A stretch of DNA of 64,000 nt from Glycine soja (taxonomy: Eukaryota; Streptophyta; Magnoliopsida; Fabales; Fabaceae): NCBI RefSeq assembly GCF_004193775.1, contig NC_041005.1, positions 12,030,501-12,094,500 of the forward strand, read 5' to 3'. The translations under genes and the position numbers were made by a program. The notes under the pieces are model-generated. The model saw only the letters and a list, made by a program, of their open reading frames with translations. It was not told the DNA's origin and did no database searches. Positions 10,665-21,900 of this stretch are shown piece by piece. How positions within the stretch are numbered: position 1 is the stretch's first letter; the number at the start of each line of letters is the position of its first letter.

Positions 10665-11613
10665 CACAAAGTGTGAATAAACAATATGAATGAGTTTGAG
10701 CAGTTTGTTCCTTGTGTTAACTTGCATCAGGTGTGAACAAAATATTTGGTTTAATAATAATATACAAAACAACAAATAGACCCTTTAATTATGTAGCCAG
10801 ACATTTGATTTTCAGGTTTGTGTATATTTAGACCAATCAATTGATCTTGTGGAAGGGCATATACAAGCGTATACATCACATCAAGAACAAGATCTTCCTC
10901 TTGATCTCCCCTTTTTTACAAATCAATCGACTATTGGATGGAACAATAAGCCGTTTGACCTAATAAACATATAAACACATGGTGATTCCTAAATCCCAAA
11001 TTGGATCACTTAATAATTGGGTTCACAGGAACAAATATATTAGGTTATACATTCAAAGCCATATTTTTATCAAACAAAATACATCAATCAACAGAAGACC
11101 AAACAAAGAAAATTATAACAAAACTGGCATTGAAACTAATCCAATTTGATGCATGGTCACAACAATAGTCCAAAACCCCAAATCAGCATGGGGAAAGTGC
11201 AATTGTGCAGCTCAATTAATCATGAAATTCAATAATTTTCAATTTTACACATCAAAAATATTTACTCTGCTACGTGTTTAGTCACATCTCAAAATTGTGG
11301 CATTAATCATTTTCCTTAGCAATTTTATGACAAAAAGAAATGAAGTGTAGATAATAGGTAAGGAACGAAAGCTTGAGCAGACATCTTAGGAAGGGTCATT
11401 AGACTAACATAATTGGCAACAGGAGGGTACATTCTAATGAGATATGAAAATACATGATATCTATTTTTGAATTTGCATCTCCTACCTTTGAAATGTATAC
11501 AAAAGCAGTATAGTTTTTAGGGTTGGGTCTAGCAGAAGATTAACATAATTTAAGTATTACACAAATGTTCTAGGTGCTCCAAAAAATGTAATGCATGTTC
11601 TTTATGTTAAGAA
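10665..11613 (-). repeat. Right arm of the inverted duplication (3' flank of the BBE pseudogene)
   Basis: Diverged inverted copy of about 9293-10215. It also contains, at 10965-10997, a direct-orientation copy of the promoter segment of the left gene. The arm is interrupted by unmatched stretches (for example about 10800-11100), consistent with an old duplication. Confidence 0.7.
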
Positions 11614-12914
11614 CTAAGAAGGATGGGTATGCAGGAGAGAAATACTCTGTTCATTGCTAAAAAAATTTTGAGGGTCAAACTTTGTCTTAATTTGTGCCAA
11701 TCTTCTAAAGTTTCCCTTAAAGTACTTCTTGCCCCAAACACTAGCTTTTGAGTAGCTTGTGTTGTGATACTTGTTTTTGCCTAAATCAAGATCCTTATAG
11801 TTGAAATAGGCAGCTCTTGGAGACTTTGAGACATAAGGAGTCATGTATCTATAAACCCTTTTAGCCCAGTGCAGGTGCGTCTTGGATGCTTCCTTGCTAT
11901 TCACTTCCTACTTGACCAAGTATTGTATGTTGTACAAGTTTCCCTTTCTGTGGGGAAAAGGGATTTCAGATTCTGAAATTTCATTCATTCTACCACCATA
12001 TGGTTCCATTAACAGCAAGGCTAACGTTTCTTCTTCTAGAAGCATTTTCCAAATTCCTTCTAAGCCAGTTTTTGGTATTGGCTCCTTTACAAAGTCAGAC
12101 TTGGCCTTGAAAGAGCTTTTATACGTGGTAGTTCTGTTAAGCAAGAGTTCTGGAGGGTCCTCTTTGTTGTATCCAGCAAAGAATAAAACTGATTGAATCC
12201 AGCTCATTTCAGTGCAGTCTTTGGCCTGCAATCCCAATTCTGGGAAACTCTCATTCATCAGTTGGATTAACTTGTCGTGTCTTCCAAGGAAGAGAAATTC
12301 GAAGGTTGCTTGGAATGTTTTTGATTTGTCACCACTATTTTGAGCAACTATTCTAATGAAAAGATCCTCATGCAATTCATGTGCTATGTGTTGCCACCTG
12401 TGAATGAGCTTGGTGGCTCCTTCTTCTAGTGTTTTGTGAATGTTGAACCCTGTAACAATAGGTGGAACTCTAACCAACTTGATCTTCCATGCAAGAATGA
12501 CTCCAAAACTAGTAGCACTACCTCCTCTTATGGCCCAGAAAACATCTTCCCCCATTGATTTTCGATCATGAATCTTTCCATTCACAGGTTCCTGCCGCAA
12601 ATCCGTGCACTTTACTTGCTTTTGAAATTTTGTAGTAAAGTTCACCTATTGATGCCCCAGCCTGAACCCATGTTGTTTCATAATCAAGGTTAATTTCGAT
12701 GGAACGGATGTTGATGAGGTCAACCATCACAAAAGGGGCCTTACAAAGATATGATAGCCCTTCATAATCATGGCCGCCACTTCTGACTCTGATCTGCAGC
12801 CCAAGTTCTTTGCTGCATTGAATAGCTGCTTGAATTTCTGATTCATGGAAAGGTGTTAGAATGAGGAGAGGCTTCCTTGAAGAATTCAACCATCTAGGAT
12901 TTTGCTCCAATGAT

Positions 12915-12919
12915 TCCAA
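12915..12919. repeat. 5-bp target-site duplication of the Copia element (TCCAA), left
   Basis: TCCAA immediately precedes the TGTTGG end of the left LTR and recurs at 16467-16471, immediately after CCAACA of the right LTR. A 5-bp duplication is standard for LTR retrotransposons. Confidence 0.95.
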
Positions 12920-13353
12920 TGTTGGTTAATTTGAAAAATCGAGATGATACTGGATAAATCTGAAGTCGTGTATAACACTTTCAGATTGAATCAAATTTCG
13001 GGGTTCAACCAAAATTGTTCAATCGGATAAAATCAGAAGATTATAATTCAAGAGTTTTGTTTTTGGTCTTGTATGTTTTGTCACCCGTTATGCTTTCTGA
13101 ACCAGAATGATTATTTATGATCAAAGAACAGGTGGTTTTTGGCGGTTAATGGAAGTTATTTCTTTTTTAAAAACTGTCATTGATGGAAGTTTTAGTAACT
13201 TCCATGTAACTTCCAACCGTTGATGGAAGTTTTAGTAACTTCCATGTAACTTCCAAAATTTGCCTAAACCGAACATCTCGTTATTACATTAAAACAAGTG
13301 TGCACTCTTAATTTAACATAATAAAGAGATCAATTACACTAAAATGTCCAACA
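12920..13353 (-). repeat. Copia 3' LTR
   Basis: 434 bp, TGTTGG to CCAACA, about 98% identical to 16034-16466. It contains a near-perfect tandem pair of a unit that is itself palindromic (GGAAGTTTTAGTAACTTCC), at about 13190-13255. Confidence 0.95.
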
Positions 13354-13370
13354 AACATCCCCCATTTTAG
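13354..13370 (-). promoter_or_regulatory. Polypurine tract of the Copia element
   Basis: On the minus strand AAAATGGGGGATGTT abuts the 3' LTR. This is the expected site and composition for plus-strand priming. Confidence 0.75.
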
Positions 13371-13881
13371 TGTAATTACCGATCAAATCACCAAAGTCAT
13401 AACATACAACAAACTACTGCATAGATGAAATATCGTGACGATTGAATTTCATCTTAGCAAATTACACGTTTCAAATATTCGAATATCAGGGTGTCACTAA
13501 GGATTGAACTCTTTCTATTCATAATGAATACATGAAGATAATCTGCACAATAGTTTATAACATTACTCTTACTCGACACTAGTTTACTAGTCTGTGTCCC
13601 TATCCTTCATAAGCATATCAAAGCCAAGTCCCAGCTTCTTGAAGTGACTAAACTTCATGCTTATATAGGTAGTTCTTTTCTTTCTTGCACCTGCAAATGC
13701 AATTTTTCAAAAGAACCATTGAGAAGTTATACTTCAACCTCCTTAACTTACAGAACCGAACACATACCTTTTGGGATACTTTCGATGATGTGTTCCAATC
13801 TCTACATGTTAAGCTTTCCACATTGAATTCAGCACCTAATGTCATATTAGATGGGAATTGGGTATCTTAACATAAGAGATT

Positions 13882-14088
13882 TCAGATGGACTTTAATCCT
13901 AATCCCACAGCCGACCTTTTCACGAGATCTCTACTTAACCCTTTGGTTAAATGATCGGCCAAATTATGCTGAGTTCTCACAAACTCCACTGATATCACAC
14001 CATGCATGATTAACTCCCGAACCATGTTGTGTCTAACACCCAAGTGTCTAGACTTCCCATTATACACTTGACTATGTGCCTTAGCCAA
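13882..14088 (-). pseudogene. Copia RNase H C-terminal remnant
   Basis: The minus-strand frame AKAHSQVYNGKSRHLGVRH followed by HNLADHLTKGLSRDLV is the C-terminal end of Copia RNase H (the region with the SKHI-like helix and the ADxLTK motif). Its N-terminal part and the whole reverse transcriptase are missing. The deletion junction lies at about 14085-14090, directly after the integrase-side sequence VTPYELW. Confidence 0.8.
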
Positions 14089-14126
14089 AGTTCATATGGG
14101 GTAACCTTATTCCTTTTGTTAGGAAT

Positions 14127-15170
14127 TCAGTTCAACAAGTAACAGGCTGTCAACATAGTCTCACCCCAAAATCCTTCACTTAAACCCGAATAGGATAACA
14201 TGGAATTCACCATTTCTTTCAAGGTTCTATTCTTCCTTTCGGCTACACCATTCTGTTGTGGTGTATAGGGAGTTGTAGTTTGATGTATTATTCCAGTAGA
14301 TTGAAAATAAATCGGATCATAATACTCACCTCCCCTATCCGTACGAAAAGTTTTGTTTAGCCCATTTTGATGAAGTTCTACCTCTTTCTTATAAATTTTA
14401 AATTTATCAAGAGCTTCATCTTTTGTATTTAATAAATATACATAACAATACCTTGATGCATCATCAATAAAAGTAACAAGATAATTTTTATGACCTAATG
14501 ATGGAGTAGCATGCAAATCACACAGATCACTATGAATAAGGTCTAAGACTTTAGTCTCACTTTTAACATCCTTAAAAGGTTTCCTAGTGATCTTGGTCAA
14601 CATGCAAGTTTTGCATTTTTCAATGTTCATATCAAAAGGAGGAATCATACTTGTTTTTGACATATCTTTTAATCTTTTGTAATGAACATGTCCTAATCTA
14701 GCATGCCAAATTTCTGATTTTGTCATATTAGGTATAGAACTACACGAGGCCATACAAACAGATTCATGAACAAAAGGAACATCAATGTTTAATTTAAACA
14801 TTCCATTACAACGATAAACAAATCCAACAAACGAACCATGTCTTGACAAGATGTACTTCTCACTTTCAAGTACTTGCTTGAAACCACAATTATTTAAAAC
14901 CATACCAGACAATAAGTTCTTACGAATACCAGGTACAAATAAGACATTATCCAAATACAAACTTTTTCCAGGAGTAAAAACTAAATTCACACAACCTAAT
15001 CCTAGGATTGTTTCAGTTGCAACATTGCCCATCTTCACAATAGAGCCATCATCGATTGGTCTAAATTCCTTGAACCAACGACAATCTTTGCACACATGGC
15101 TTGTTGCTCCCGAATCAAACCACCAAGCAACGTCATCATCCTTGTTGCTTTTCAGGATCATTAGACCCAC
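14127..15170 (-). CDS. Copia protease and integrase (partial pol)
   Basis: The frame begins around the protease active site (WWFDSGATSHVC). Integrase follows: the zinc-binding region HARLGHVHYKRL with CKTCMLTK, then the DDE core with HSDLCDL, TFIDDASRYCYVYLL, FRTDRGGEY and PQQNGVAERKNRTLKEM. It ends near TACYLLN, where it should lead into reverse transcriptase. It lies in a different frame from gag; the junction overlaps gag's end (15136-15170), so expression would need frameshifting, or one frame has been mutated. As integrase alone it cannot complete a retrotransposition cycle. Confidence 0.85.
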   Translation of the reverse strand: MGLMILKSNKDDDVAWWFDSGATSHVCKDCRWFKEFRPIDDGSIVKMGNVATETILGLGCVNLVFTPGKSLYLDNVLFVPGIRKNLLSGMVLNNCGFKQVLESEKYILSRHGSFVGFVYRCNGMFKLNIDVPFVHESVCMASCSSIPNMTKSEIWHARLGHVHYKRLKDMSKTSMIPPFDMNIEKCKTCMLTKITRKPFKDVKSETKVLDLIHSDLCDLHATPSLGHKNYLVTFIDDASRYCYVYLLNTKDEALDKFKIYKKEVELHQNGLNKTFRTDRGGEYYDPIYFQSTGIIHQTTTPYTPQQNGVAERKNRTLKEMVNSMLSYSGLSEGFWGETMLTACYLLN

Positions 15171-16008
15171 TTGGACCAGCCTTGTTCTTTCCTTTGAACA
15201 CCCGGCAATCCCTCTTTAAATGACCAGGTTTCCCACACTTCCAACATGAAAATTTTGTCTGTTTGTTTGGACCTTTGTTCTTATTTCCTTGAAATTTTCG
15301 TTTGTTACCTTTAGCATTGTAATTTTGCTTAACTGTTCCACTTTCCTCTACCATATTAACGGAAGAGGAACCTGCTAAGTTTTTATAATTGACTTTGTCA
15401 ATTTCTTGAGCCCTCAGCGACTCCTCAATCATGAAATGACTACCGAGTTGAACCAGAGTCAACTCTTCCTTCTTATGTTTCAAGGTATGCTTGAAGTCTT
15501 TCCAAGAAGAAGGCAGTTTATCAATTATAGATGAAACTGCAATGGATTCATCCATTTTCAAATCATGTTGAGTAAACTGACTCAAAATCCGCAGCAGTTC
15601 ATTATATTGTTCCATAATAGGCCTCGAATCAATCATTTTGTAATTAAAGAAATTACTAACGAAGAATTTGTTACTTGAAGCATCTTCTGCCATATACATG
15701 GATTCAAGAGAGTCCCATAATTCCTTAGCAGACTCAACATTTTGATAAATATCAAAGAGAGAGTTAGACATACCGTTCAGAATGTGTCCACGACAAATGT
15801 AATCATCGTTCTCCCATTTCGAACGCTTCCTTGCTTGATCCAGAGTTTCGTCTTCCATATACACCGACATCGATGTACTCAGCACATACACCACATTCAA
15901 TGTTGTCAAGAGAAAGTGCATCTTCTTCTGCCATCTTCTGAAATCCTGCCCTTCAAACTTGTCCAACTTCGCAAACTTGCTTGTCATCTTCGAACTATCG
16001 TTCGTCAT
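15136..16008 (-). CDS. Copia Gag (nucleocapsid protein)
   Basis: About 290 codons from ATG 16008, 26 bp downstream of the 5' LTR; the frame is also open back into the LTR to 16092. It has the Copia-type Gag region (GHILNGMSNSLFDIYQNV, AKELWDSLESMYMAEDAS, IIDKLPSSWKDFKHTLKHKK) and a CCHC zinc knuckle, CWKCGKPGHLKRDC, near the C-terminus. Gag would form the virus-like particle and package RNA. The ORF is intact, so the protein could still be made if the LTR is transcribed. Confidence 0.88.
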   Translation of the reverse strand: MTNDSSKMTSKFAKLDKFEGQDFRRWQKKMHFLLTTLNVVYVLSTSMSVYMEDETLDQARKRSKWENDDYICRGHILNGMSNSLFDIYQNVESAKELWDSLESMYMAEDASSNKFFVSNFFNYKMIDSRPIMEQYNELLRILSQFTQHDLKMDESIAVSSIIDKLPSSWKDFKHTLKHKKEELTLVQLGSHFMIEESLRAQEIDKVNYKNLAGSSSVNMVEESGTVKQNYNAKGNKRKFQGNKNKGPNKQTKFSCWKCGKPGHLKRDCRVFKGKNKAGPSGSNDPEKQQG

Positions 16009-16033
16009 CTCGAAAAGTTTTGATTCAATCTTT

Positions 16034-16466
16034 TGTTGGTTAATTTGAAAAATCGAGATGATACTGGATAAATCTGAAGTCGTGTATAACACTTTCAGAT
16101 TGAATCAATTTTCGGGGTTCAACCAAAATTGTTCAATCGGATAAAATCAGAAGATTATAATTCAAGAGTTTTGTTTTGGTCTTATATGTTTTGTCACCCG
16201 TTATGCTTTCTAAACCAGAATGATTATTTATGATCAAAGAACAGGTGGTTTTTGGCGGTTAATGGAAGTTATTTCTTTTTTAAAGACTGTCGTTGATGGA
16301 AGTTTTAGTAACTTCCATGTAACTTCCAACCGTTGATGGAAGTTTTAGTAACTTCCATGTAACTTCCAAAATTTGCCTAAACCGAACATCTCGTTATTAC
16401 ATTAAAACAAGCGTACACTCTTATTTTAACATAATAAAGAGATCAATTACACTAAAATGTCCAACA
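16034..16466 (-). repeat. Copia 5' LTR
   Basis: 433 bp, TGTTGG to CCAACA. The usual Copia primer-binding motif (TGGTATCAGAGC type) is not visible next to its inner edge; the inner flank reads AAAGATTGAATCAAAAC on the minus strand. Confidence 0.95.
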
Positions 16467-16689
16467 TCCAAGACTTGTGGATATAGTGAGGATGATGAGT
16501 TGAAGAGCATTTTTTCAATGGCTTCAAAATTGCCATGAACTCTGGTTATTAACATGCACTGTCTGAATTTCTTCTCAACCAAGGTAGAATCAGCACATGA
16601 GATTGAAAGAACCAGTGTCAGAAACACTGCAAGATAACCCATCTCCGTGTTTTCTTCTCTACCCTTTAGTTGATTGAGTTTTGTTTCTA

Positions 16690-16697
16690 TGTATATA
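16690..16697 (-). promoter_or_regulatory. TATA-like box upstream of the BBE pseudogene
   Basis: TATATACA on the minus strand, about 48 bp upstream of the ATG at 16642. This suggests the copy was once a real promoter-driven gene. Confidence 0.4.
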
Positions 16698-17910
16698 GAA
16701 CACTTGACTTGTCCACATAAAAAGAGAAAATATTGTAGTAGAGAACATGCTGAAGCTATTTTTTCCTTGAGTCCAAAACATTCCAAAATATAATAAACAA
16801 GGGGTTGTGATATTTCCAAAGCAGAGATTGAAACGGTAATATTTGATTTGTATTTGTACTTGGCAAGTTAGCATACCCAACATCGGCAGCCACATATAAA
16901 GTTAAAGTATAGTCCTTGTTGAGCGACAGAATCCATATATGTTCCGCAATTATAATCTCCCTCACGTGTCATGTCAATTTTGCTAATATCTTGTATGGTG
17001 AAGCTTAATTTTCGAAAATAATTACTTAATATTTTAGGCTGAAAGAAATAATTGTGTATGGAACGTTGATGCACTATATAATTGTCTTTCACCCCCACAT
17101 TTCTCATGTGTGATTTTTGCAATGCTAGTTCCTTCTCAATGGCAACATTATTGTTTAATCCCTTGCTATTAGAAACTTATAACATGCAGTTGCATGCCTA
17201 GCATCAAACTCAATCAACCCTGAATTTAGTGCATGCTTACATTTATGAAAACAATTTTAAATATTAATTTAGTTTTAGGTAAATTTTCATATATTTAATC
17301 ACGTTAAAAAAAATTCTAAACCTAAAATTATTTTTTGGTGAAAGTTATTAAATAACTTTTGCTTTAAATTAAATAGGCTTAATTATGTTTTTAATTCTTC
17401 AAAAGAAGTTTCAAATTTGAAAGACTAAAAAATATAAATTTTCATTTGAAAGATTAAAAAATATATTTCCTAATTTCAAGGAACTAAAACATAATTAACT
17501 CCATATTTTATACTAGATTTTATTCTTAACTTCCTTTTAAATTAAAAAACATTCAAATGCAAATAACTTCGTATTAAAATCAACTTTAACTAAAATCAAT
17601 TTCATTTAAAACTCTTTTAAAAAAAATCATTTAAAACTATTTTTGCAGACTTCCACCCCTACCCTTGTATAGATTTTCACTGAGAAAGTCCCAAACCATG
17701 ATTTGAATAAGCTTGTTTCTTATAAAACAGGCAGGTAATACAAAATACTTCAGTTATATCTAGAGTACAAGCATTTTAAATCAGGGTAGCTATAACAGCA
17801 ACAACAAAAAAAAATTAACGAAAAAAATGCATTATAGTGAGAGAAAAAAAATACTTTCATCCAACATGACATGGATTACTGCATATGATAAGATTGGTTT
17901 TTATAATAAT
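16698..17910. other. AT-rich intergenic DNA with a short inverted repeat
   Basis: No gene recognised. A compact inverted repeat of about 128 bp lies at 17378-17505 (TTAATTATGTTTTTA at one end, AAAACATAATTAA at the other), probably a small MITE. The remaining sequence is AT-rich with stops in all frames. Confidence 0.45.
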
Positions 17911-18593
17911 TAGGTTAAATTAATTTTATTCCTCTAATTTACCTTTTAGATTCAATTTAGTTCTTTAGTCTTTTTTTTAATTTGATTCTTTAATTTTTAA
18001 AATTGATTTAATTTAGTCTTTAAGTCTAAATGATAAGAAACCATATTTTATGTAAATAATTTTAAATCACCATAAAATATATATTTTTCAAAAAAAAAAT
18101 AATCCATTTTAAAAATTAAATGACTAAATTAAACAAAAAAAAAACTAGAAGACCAAATTGTATCAGTTTTAAAGATCAAATTCAACAAAAAAAAAAATTA
18201 AAGGACTATATTGAACCTAATTAGAGGACAAAAAGACTAATTTAACCTAATAATTATTTTAAAAATTAAAAATTAAATTGGTTTTCTAATTTTTAAAATC
18301 AATTCAATTTGATCCTAAGTCTAAATGATAAGAAAATCACACTTTGTGACGATTCAAAACCATCACTAAATAATTTTAAATTGCCACAAAATATACATTT
18401 TTCAAAAAAAAAAAATGAATCCATTTTAAAAATTAAAAGACCAAATTAAACTAAAAAAAACTAGACCAAATTGAATCAGTTCTAAAAATTAAAAATTAGA
18501 AAAAATCAAATTGAACAAAAAAAAATTAAAAGACTAAATTGAACCTAAATAATAAATTAAAAGACAAAAAAACTAATTTAACCTAATAATTAT
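17911..18593. repeat. Tandemly duplicated inverted-repeat element (MITE-like)
   Basis: Unit 1 (17911-18249) starts TAGGTTAAATTAATTTT and ends with the inverted partner AATTTAACCTA. The flanks ATAATAAT and ATAATTAT match at 7 of 8 bases. Unit 2 (18258-18585) repeats most of the unit (shared GTCTAAATGATAAGAAA, CCATTTTAAAAATTAAA and the same AATTTAACCTA end) followed by the same ATAATTAT. Non-coding. Unit 2 seems to have arisen by duplicating unit 1 plus its flank. Confidence 0.65.
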
Positions 18594-18904
18594 TTTTAAA
18601 ATTCTGTCTAAGATGATTTCTAATTTGTTCACAATATACAAATCTATGTTATTAAAATTAAACTCAAGAAGAACAAAAAAAGTAACAATAACAATTGTTT
18701 TGCCAAGCCCAAATTACAAGGGGCTGTGCACAAAATGATATTAAAACAACGAGAGCAAATACACGCTCTCCCCCTACCCAGAGAAAGAAGGGTCAGTTTT
18801 CTATAACAACGAAATTTTACATTCAAAGATCAGGAAAAGAAAAGAGAAAAAAAGAAAAGGAAAAAACTATTAAGATTGCACAAAATGAACCTAATTTTGC
18901 AGGC

Positions 18905-21900
18905 CTAAGTGGGCACAACCATCCCAGAATTGTGCGATAACTGTGACATGTAAAGCCAAAAGATCAAAACTAAAAACATAAACTGTATGAAAAGATAAAA
19001 TGACATCTTACATACCCTTCTCTGCAGCACAAAAGACTCCTCAACTACTACACTATCACCACAATATTTTTCCAACTCTTCTGTTTTGTTCTTCAGCACT
19101 GAAGCCTTACTCTTTGCATCTACAACTTTGTCGAGAATCTGCGCTTGATTTTCAGACAGTTTCTCTTGTTCTTCCAATAATGTCTGTTGGATACCTGCCC
19201 CACCCTTCATGTTCTGCATTACCTTTGAGATGGCTAGGTATTCAACCTCAGCTTCAATCCTTAGCTTGAAAAGGCCCTCGAGCTCCGACTCAACCCCTTC
19301 ACATTTTTTCTCGGACAAATCTATGGTGCTTGCAGATTCTTCCCTAGAAATCTTAACACTACTCAAGGATGCTTCGAGTTCAGCAATCCTAGAGTCCTTC
19401 AGAGCAAGCACACCCTGTAAATCCTCCAACTTGCTTTCCAAAATATTTATATTTTGTGTCAGGCTCAATACCTGAGGATCTGAGGAACTTGAAGCAGTTT
19501 GTCTAATTTCTTCTGCACCAGACTGACCAGATTGGCTTGATTTATTAAGTCCAAGATCAATAGTAGTACCAGCAGATGCACTGCTACACTTAGCTGAGTC
19601 ATCATCTGGTGAAATAGCTTCAATCCCAATCTCCCTGAATTTCTGGAGTTCTGCAAGAGTACATGTAGATTGATCATTAGCAATGGCACATGCCATATTT
19701 CTTTCTTCCGTTAAAGACCACTTTACACAAAAAAGGAACTTCAGCATACCAATAAAAAATAAACAGAAAAAAGTTGTTTCTCAGTAGTATGCAAATAAAC
19801 TACTTCAGCATCAACAAACAAACTCTAAATAGATTAAAGAAAAGCTTACAATATAGACTGTCATTAATCATTTCTGTAAACCATAAATTTAAAATATTAA
19901 TAAGTAGAAAATAGCATAAGCTGTTCCAGTAAATAATAAACAAGATAGGGTAGGGAAGTAGAATTGTAGAAAGTAGCTTAAAAAGTCAACAACCTATCTC
20001 CCATCATTGTTTCCAGTTGCTGGCTCAGGTCATATATTAGCCAACTAATAGGAGCAACAAAAATTAGTGGGTCTAGGATTTATATGATCTCTTAATAAAT
20101 GGGTTTTACTTCTCTAAAGTGAGTAAGGGTAAAGGTACAATAAGTAATTTCTGTCATTAATGAAAAAATAACTGTTGATATTCCAACATGTTAATGATTT
20201 GTAATACATGCACATGTAATATTGATGGTTGATTTTTTCATCAATGACTGAGATTTACTTACTTTACCCTCTAAAGTGGGTTTGACACTTTAAAGGAGGC
20301 AGATCCTGAATAGATAACCAACAACAATATCACAGTAACGAGACAAATAGGTTACTTTTTAAATGAAAACAGAGAATAAGTTATGAATGGTGGTCCTACT
20401 AAACAAAGAACAAAGTTTTAATAGAAAATACCAGTAAGCAGTGAACCGCAAGAGTTAAACAGTGAAGCAGAAGTAAAGTTTGGGCCCATATGGAAGAAAA
20501 TATTACAACAATAACATTAAAATATGCAGGTAAGCTTGCACAATCAAATTAATACAAAATATGAAAAATTGTCAACCGACAAGTTCCTATTATATTTCAA
20601 ATTTCAGGTTCCATTCATTTAGCTATCTATAAGTTCTTGCATTTCTCAATATAGATGAAATCTAACAGACAAACCATTCAATAATCTTCACAGAGAGAGA
20701 ATGAGAGATTCAGAATTCCATTAAGGAAACACACCAAATACATTAACTATGATAGCCTCAAAATGAAGACAATTAACCATAGACAGTCCACCCATCGGGG
20801 GAAAAGGTCAATGCACATAAGGACATTTAGTCAAGGCAATCCATGATATTAGCAATAAATAAATTTAGCCTGCTGAACCACTTGATTTAAATACAAGTAT
20901 ACAACCTATCCTCTACAAGACAACTTACAAGCAAAATCCAATATGCAACAATTACATTTATGATAGTATATCTTAAAAATTTATAACATTTAACATACCT
21001 TCTCCAACAAGCTCATTTTATATTTTCCATCTATTCATCAACCAGCAAAGTGCTGCATATGCAATGCAAGAGGAGGACAACAGTTTTTAAATTTAATATT
21101 ATAGGATTATCTGATTTATCAAAAAGGCTTAGAAAGGAGACTAGACTAGACCTGTAGACCATCAGAGTTATAAGGTTATATAATAAAACAATCAAGAATT
21201 TTAAAGGGGGTTCAAAAGAATAAGAAATATAAGGAAACAGAATATTGATCATTCAATGATTTAGTTCACAACCTATTCAGACCCATTGGCTAAGCATCAA
21301 TTAGGTAACAAGTTTAAAGCATCGGTGAAATATTTATCAGAATGTCCAACATTATGCCAAAAACTTGCAACTGCTACTCAAATTAGAAAGACAATTTCGT
21401 TTTCCATCAATAAACATACTCCTTAATTCAATAAGACCCTCCAATATTCTAGAATCAGGGGTGCTCAAGGAACCAAACAAGCTGATTAAACATAACCAAA
21501 TTAATGGTTTCCTTTGGTTGAGTTTAGAAAAACAAAAAATCATAAGGTTTAAACAGTTATGGGGTTCCAATCAGACCAAAATAATATTAGGTCAGTTCAT
21601 GCATTGATATCTAACATGTTGGCAGCTTTATTGGCAGTTGAATTGAATCACACAACAGAATCCAAAGGTCAAGAAACTGCTAATTAGGTAATATATTAAC
21701 ATACATTCTCCCAAGGATTATAAAACCAAGAAACATAACAATATCAACTGCAAACAAGGTGCACAGACAAAGATACACAGAAGAATCAAACTTTCTAGAA
21801 AAATAGAAAGGACAAACCTTCTTGAAGGGCCTCCTGGACAGCCTGAAGGCAACTAACCGATTCAATTATAGGATCTTCAACGGCTGAAGATTGGTTGTTC

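Larger units (their letters stand above)
12920..16466 (-). mobile_element. Copia LTR retrotransposon, internally deleted, inside the BBE pseudogene
   Basis: 3,547 bp with two LTRs (434 and 433 bp), TGTTGG...CCAACA termini and a TCCAA duplication. Transcription runs on the minus strand: 5' LTR 16034-16466, gag, protease, integrase, then a deletion that removes the reverse transcriptase and most of RNase H, a residual RNase H end, a polypurine tract and the 3' LTR. By eye the LTRs differ by 8 substitutions and one indel (about 98% identical), pointing to a fairly recent insertion. It lacks its own reverse transcriptase, so if the deletion predates insertion it was mobilised in trans. Confidence 0.95.
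11614..16642 (-). pseudogene. BBE-like FAD oxidase pseudogene, split by a Copia element
   Basis: The start is at 16642 (signal peptide MGYLAVFLTLVLSISC, about 16467-16642). The frame runs into a Copia element at 16466 and resumes below 12920. Collapsing the TCCAA duplication leaves the frame intact, so the gene was open at the moment of insertion. Below it lie RVRSGGHDYEGLSY (with the FAD His), then AGTC, which keeps the cysteine that the left copy has lost. There, at about 12590, a deletion of roughly 30 codons (the GGHISGGGQG region) causes a frameshift. The frame resumes as VNGKIHDRKSMGEDVF, and a Trp codon has become TAG at about 11905-11907. The C-terminal BBE domain follows to the stop at 11614. 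Three independent lesions make this a pseudogene. The closest relative in view is the gene at 7392-9292. Confidence 0.88.

Noticed and set aside
19006..19014. GTATGTAAG as a splice donor near the WIP C-terminus
   Set aside because: Reading through gives a transmembrane segment and the VVPT tail expected of WIP proteins.
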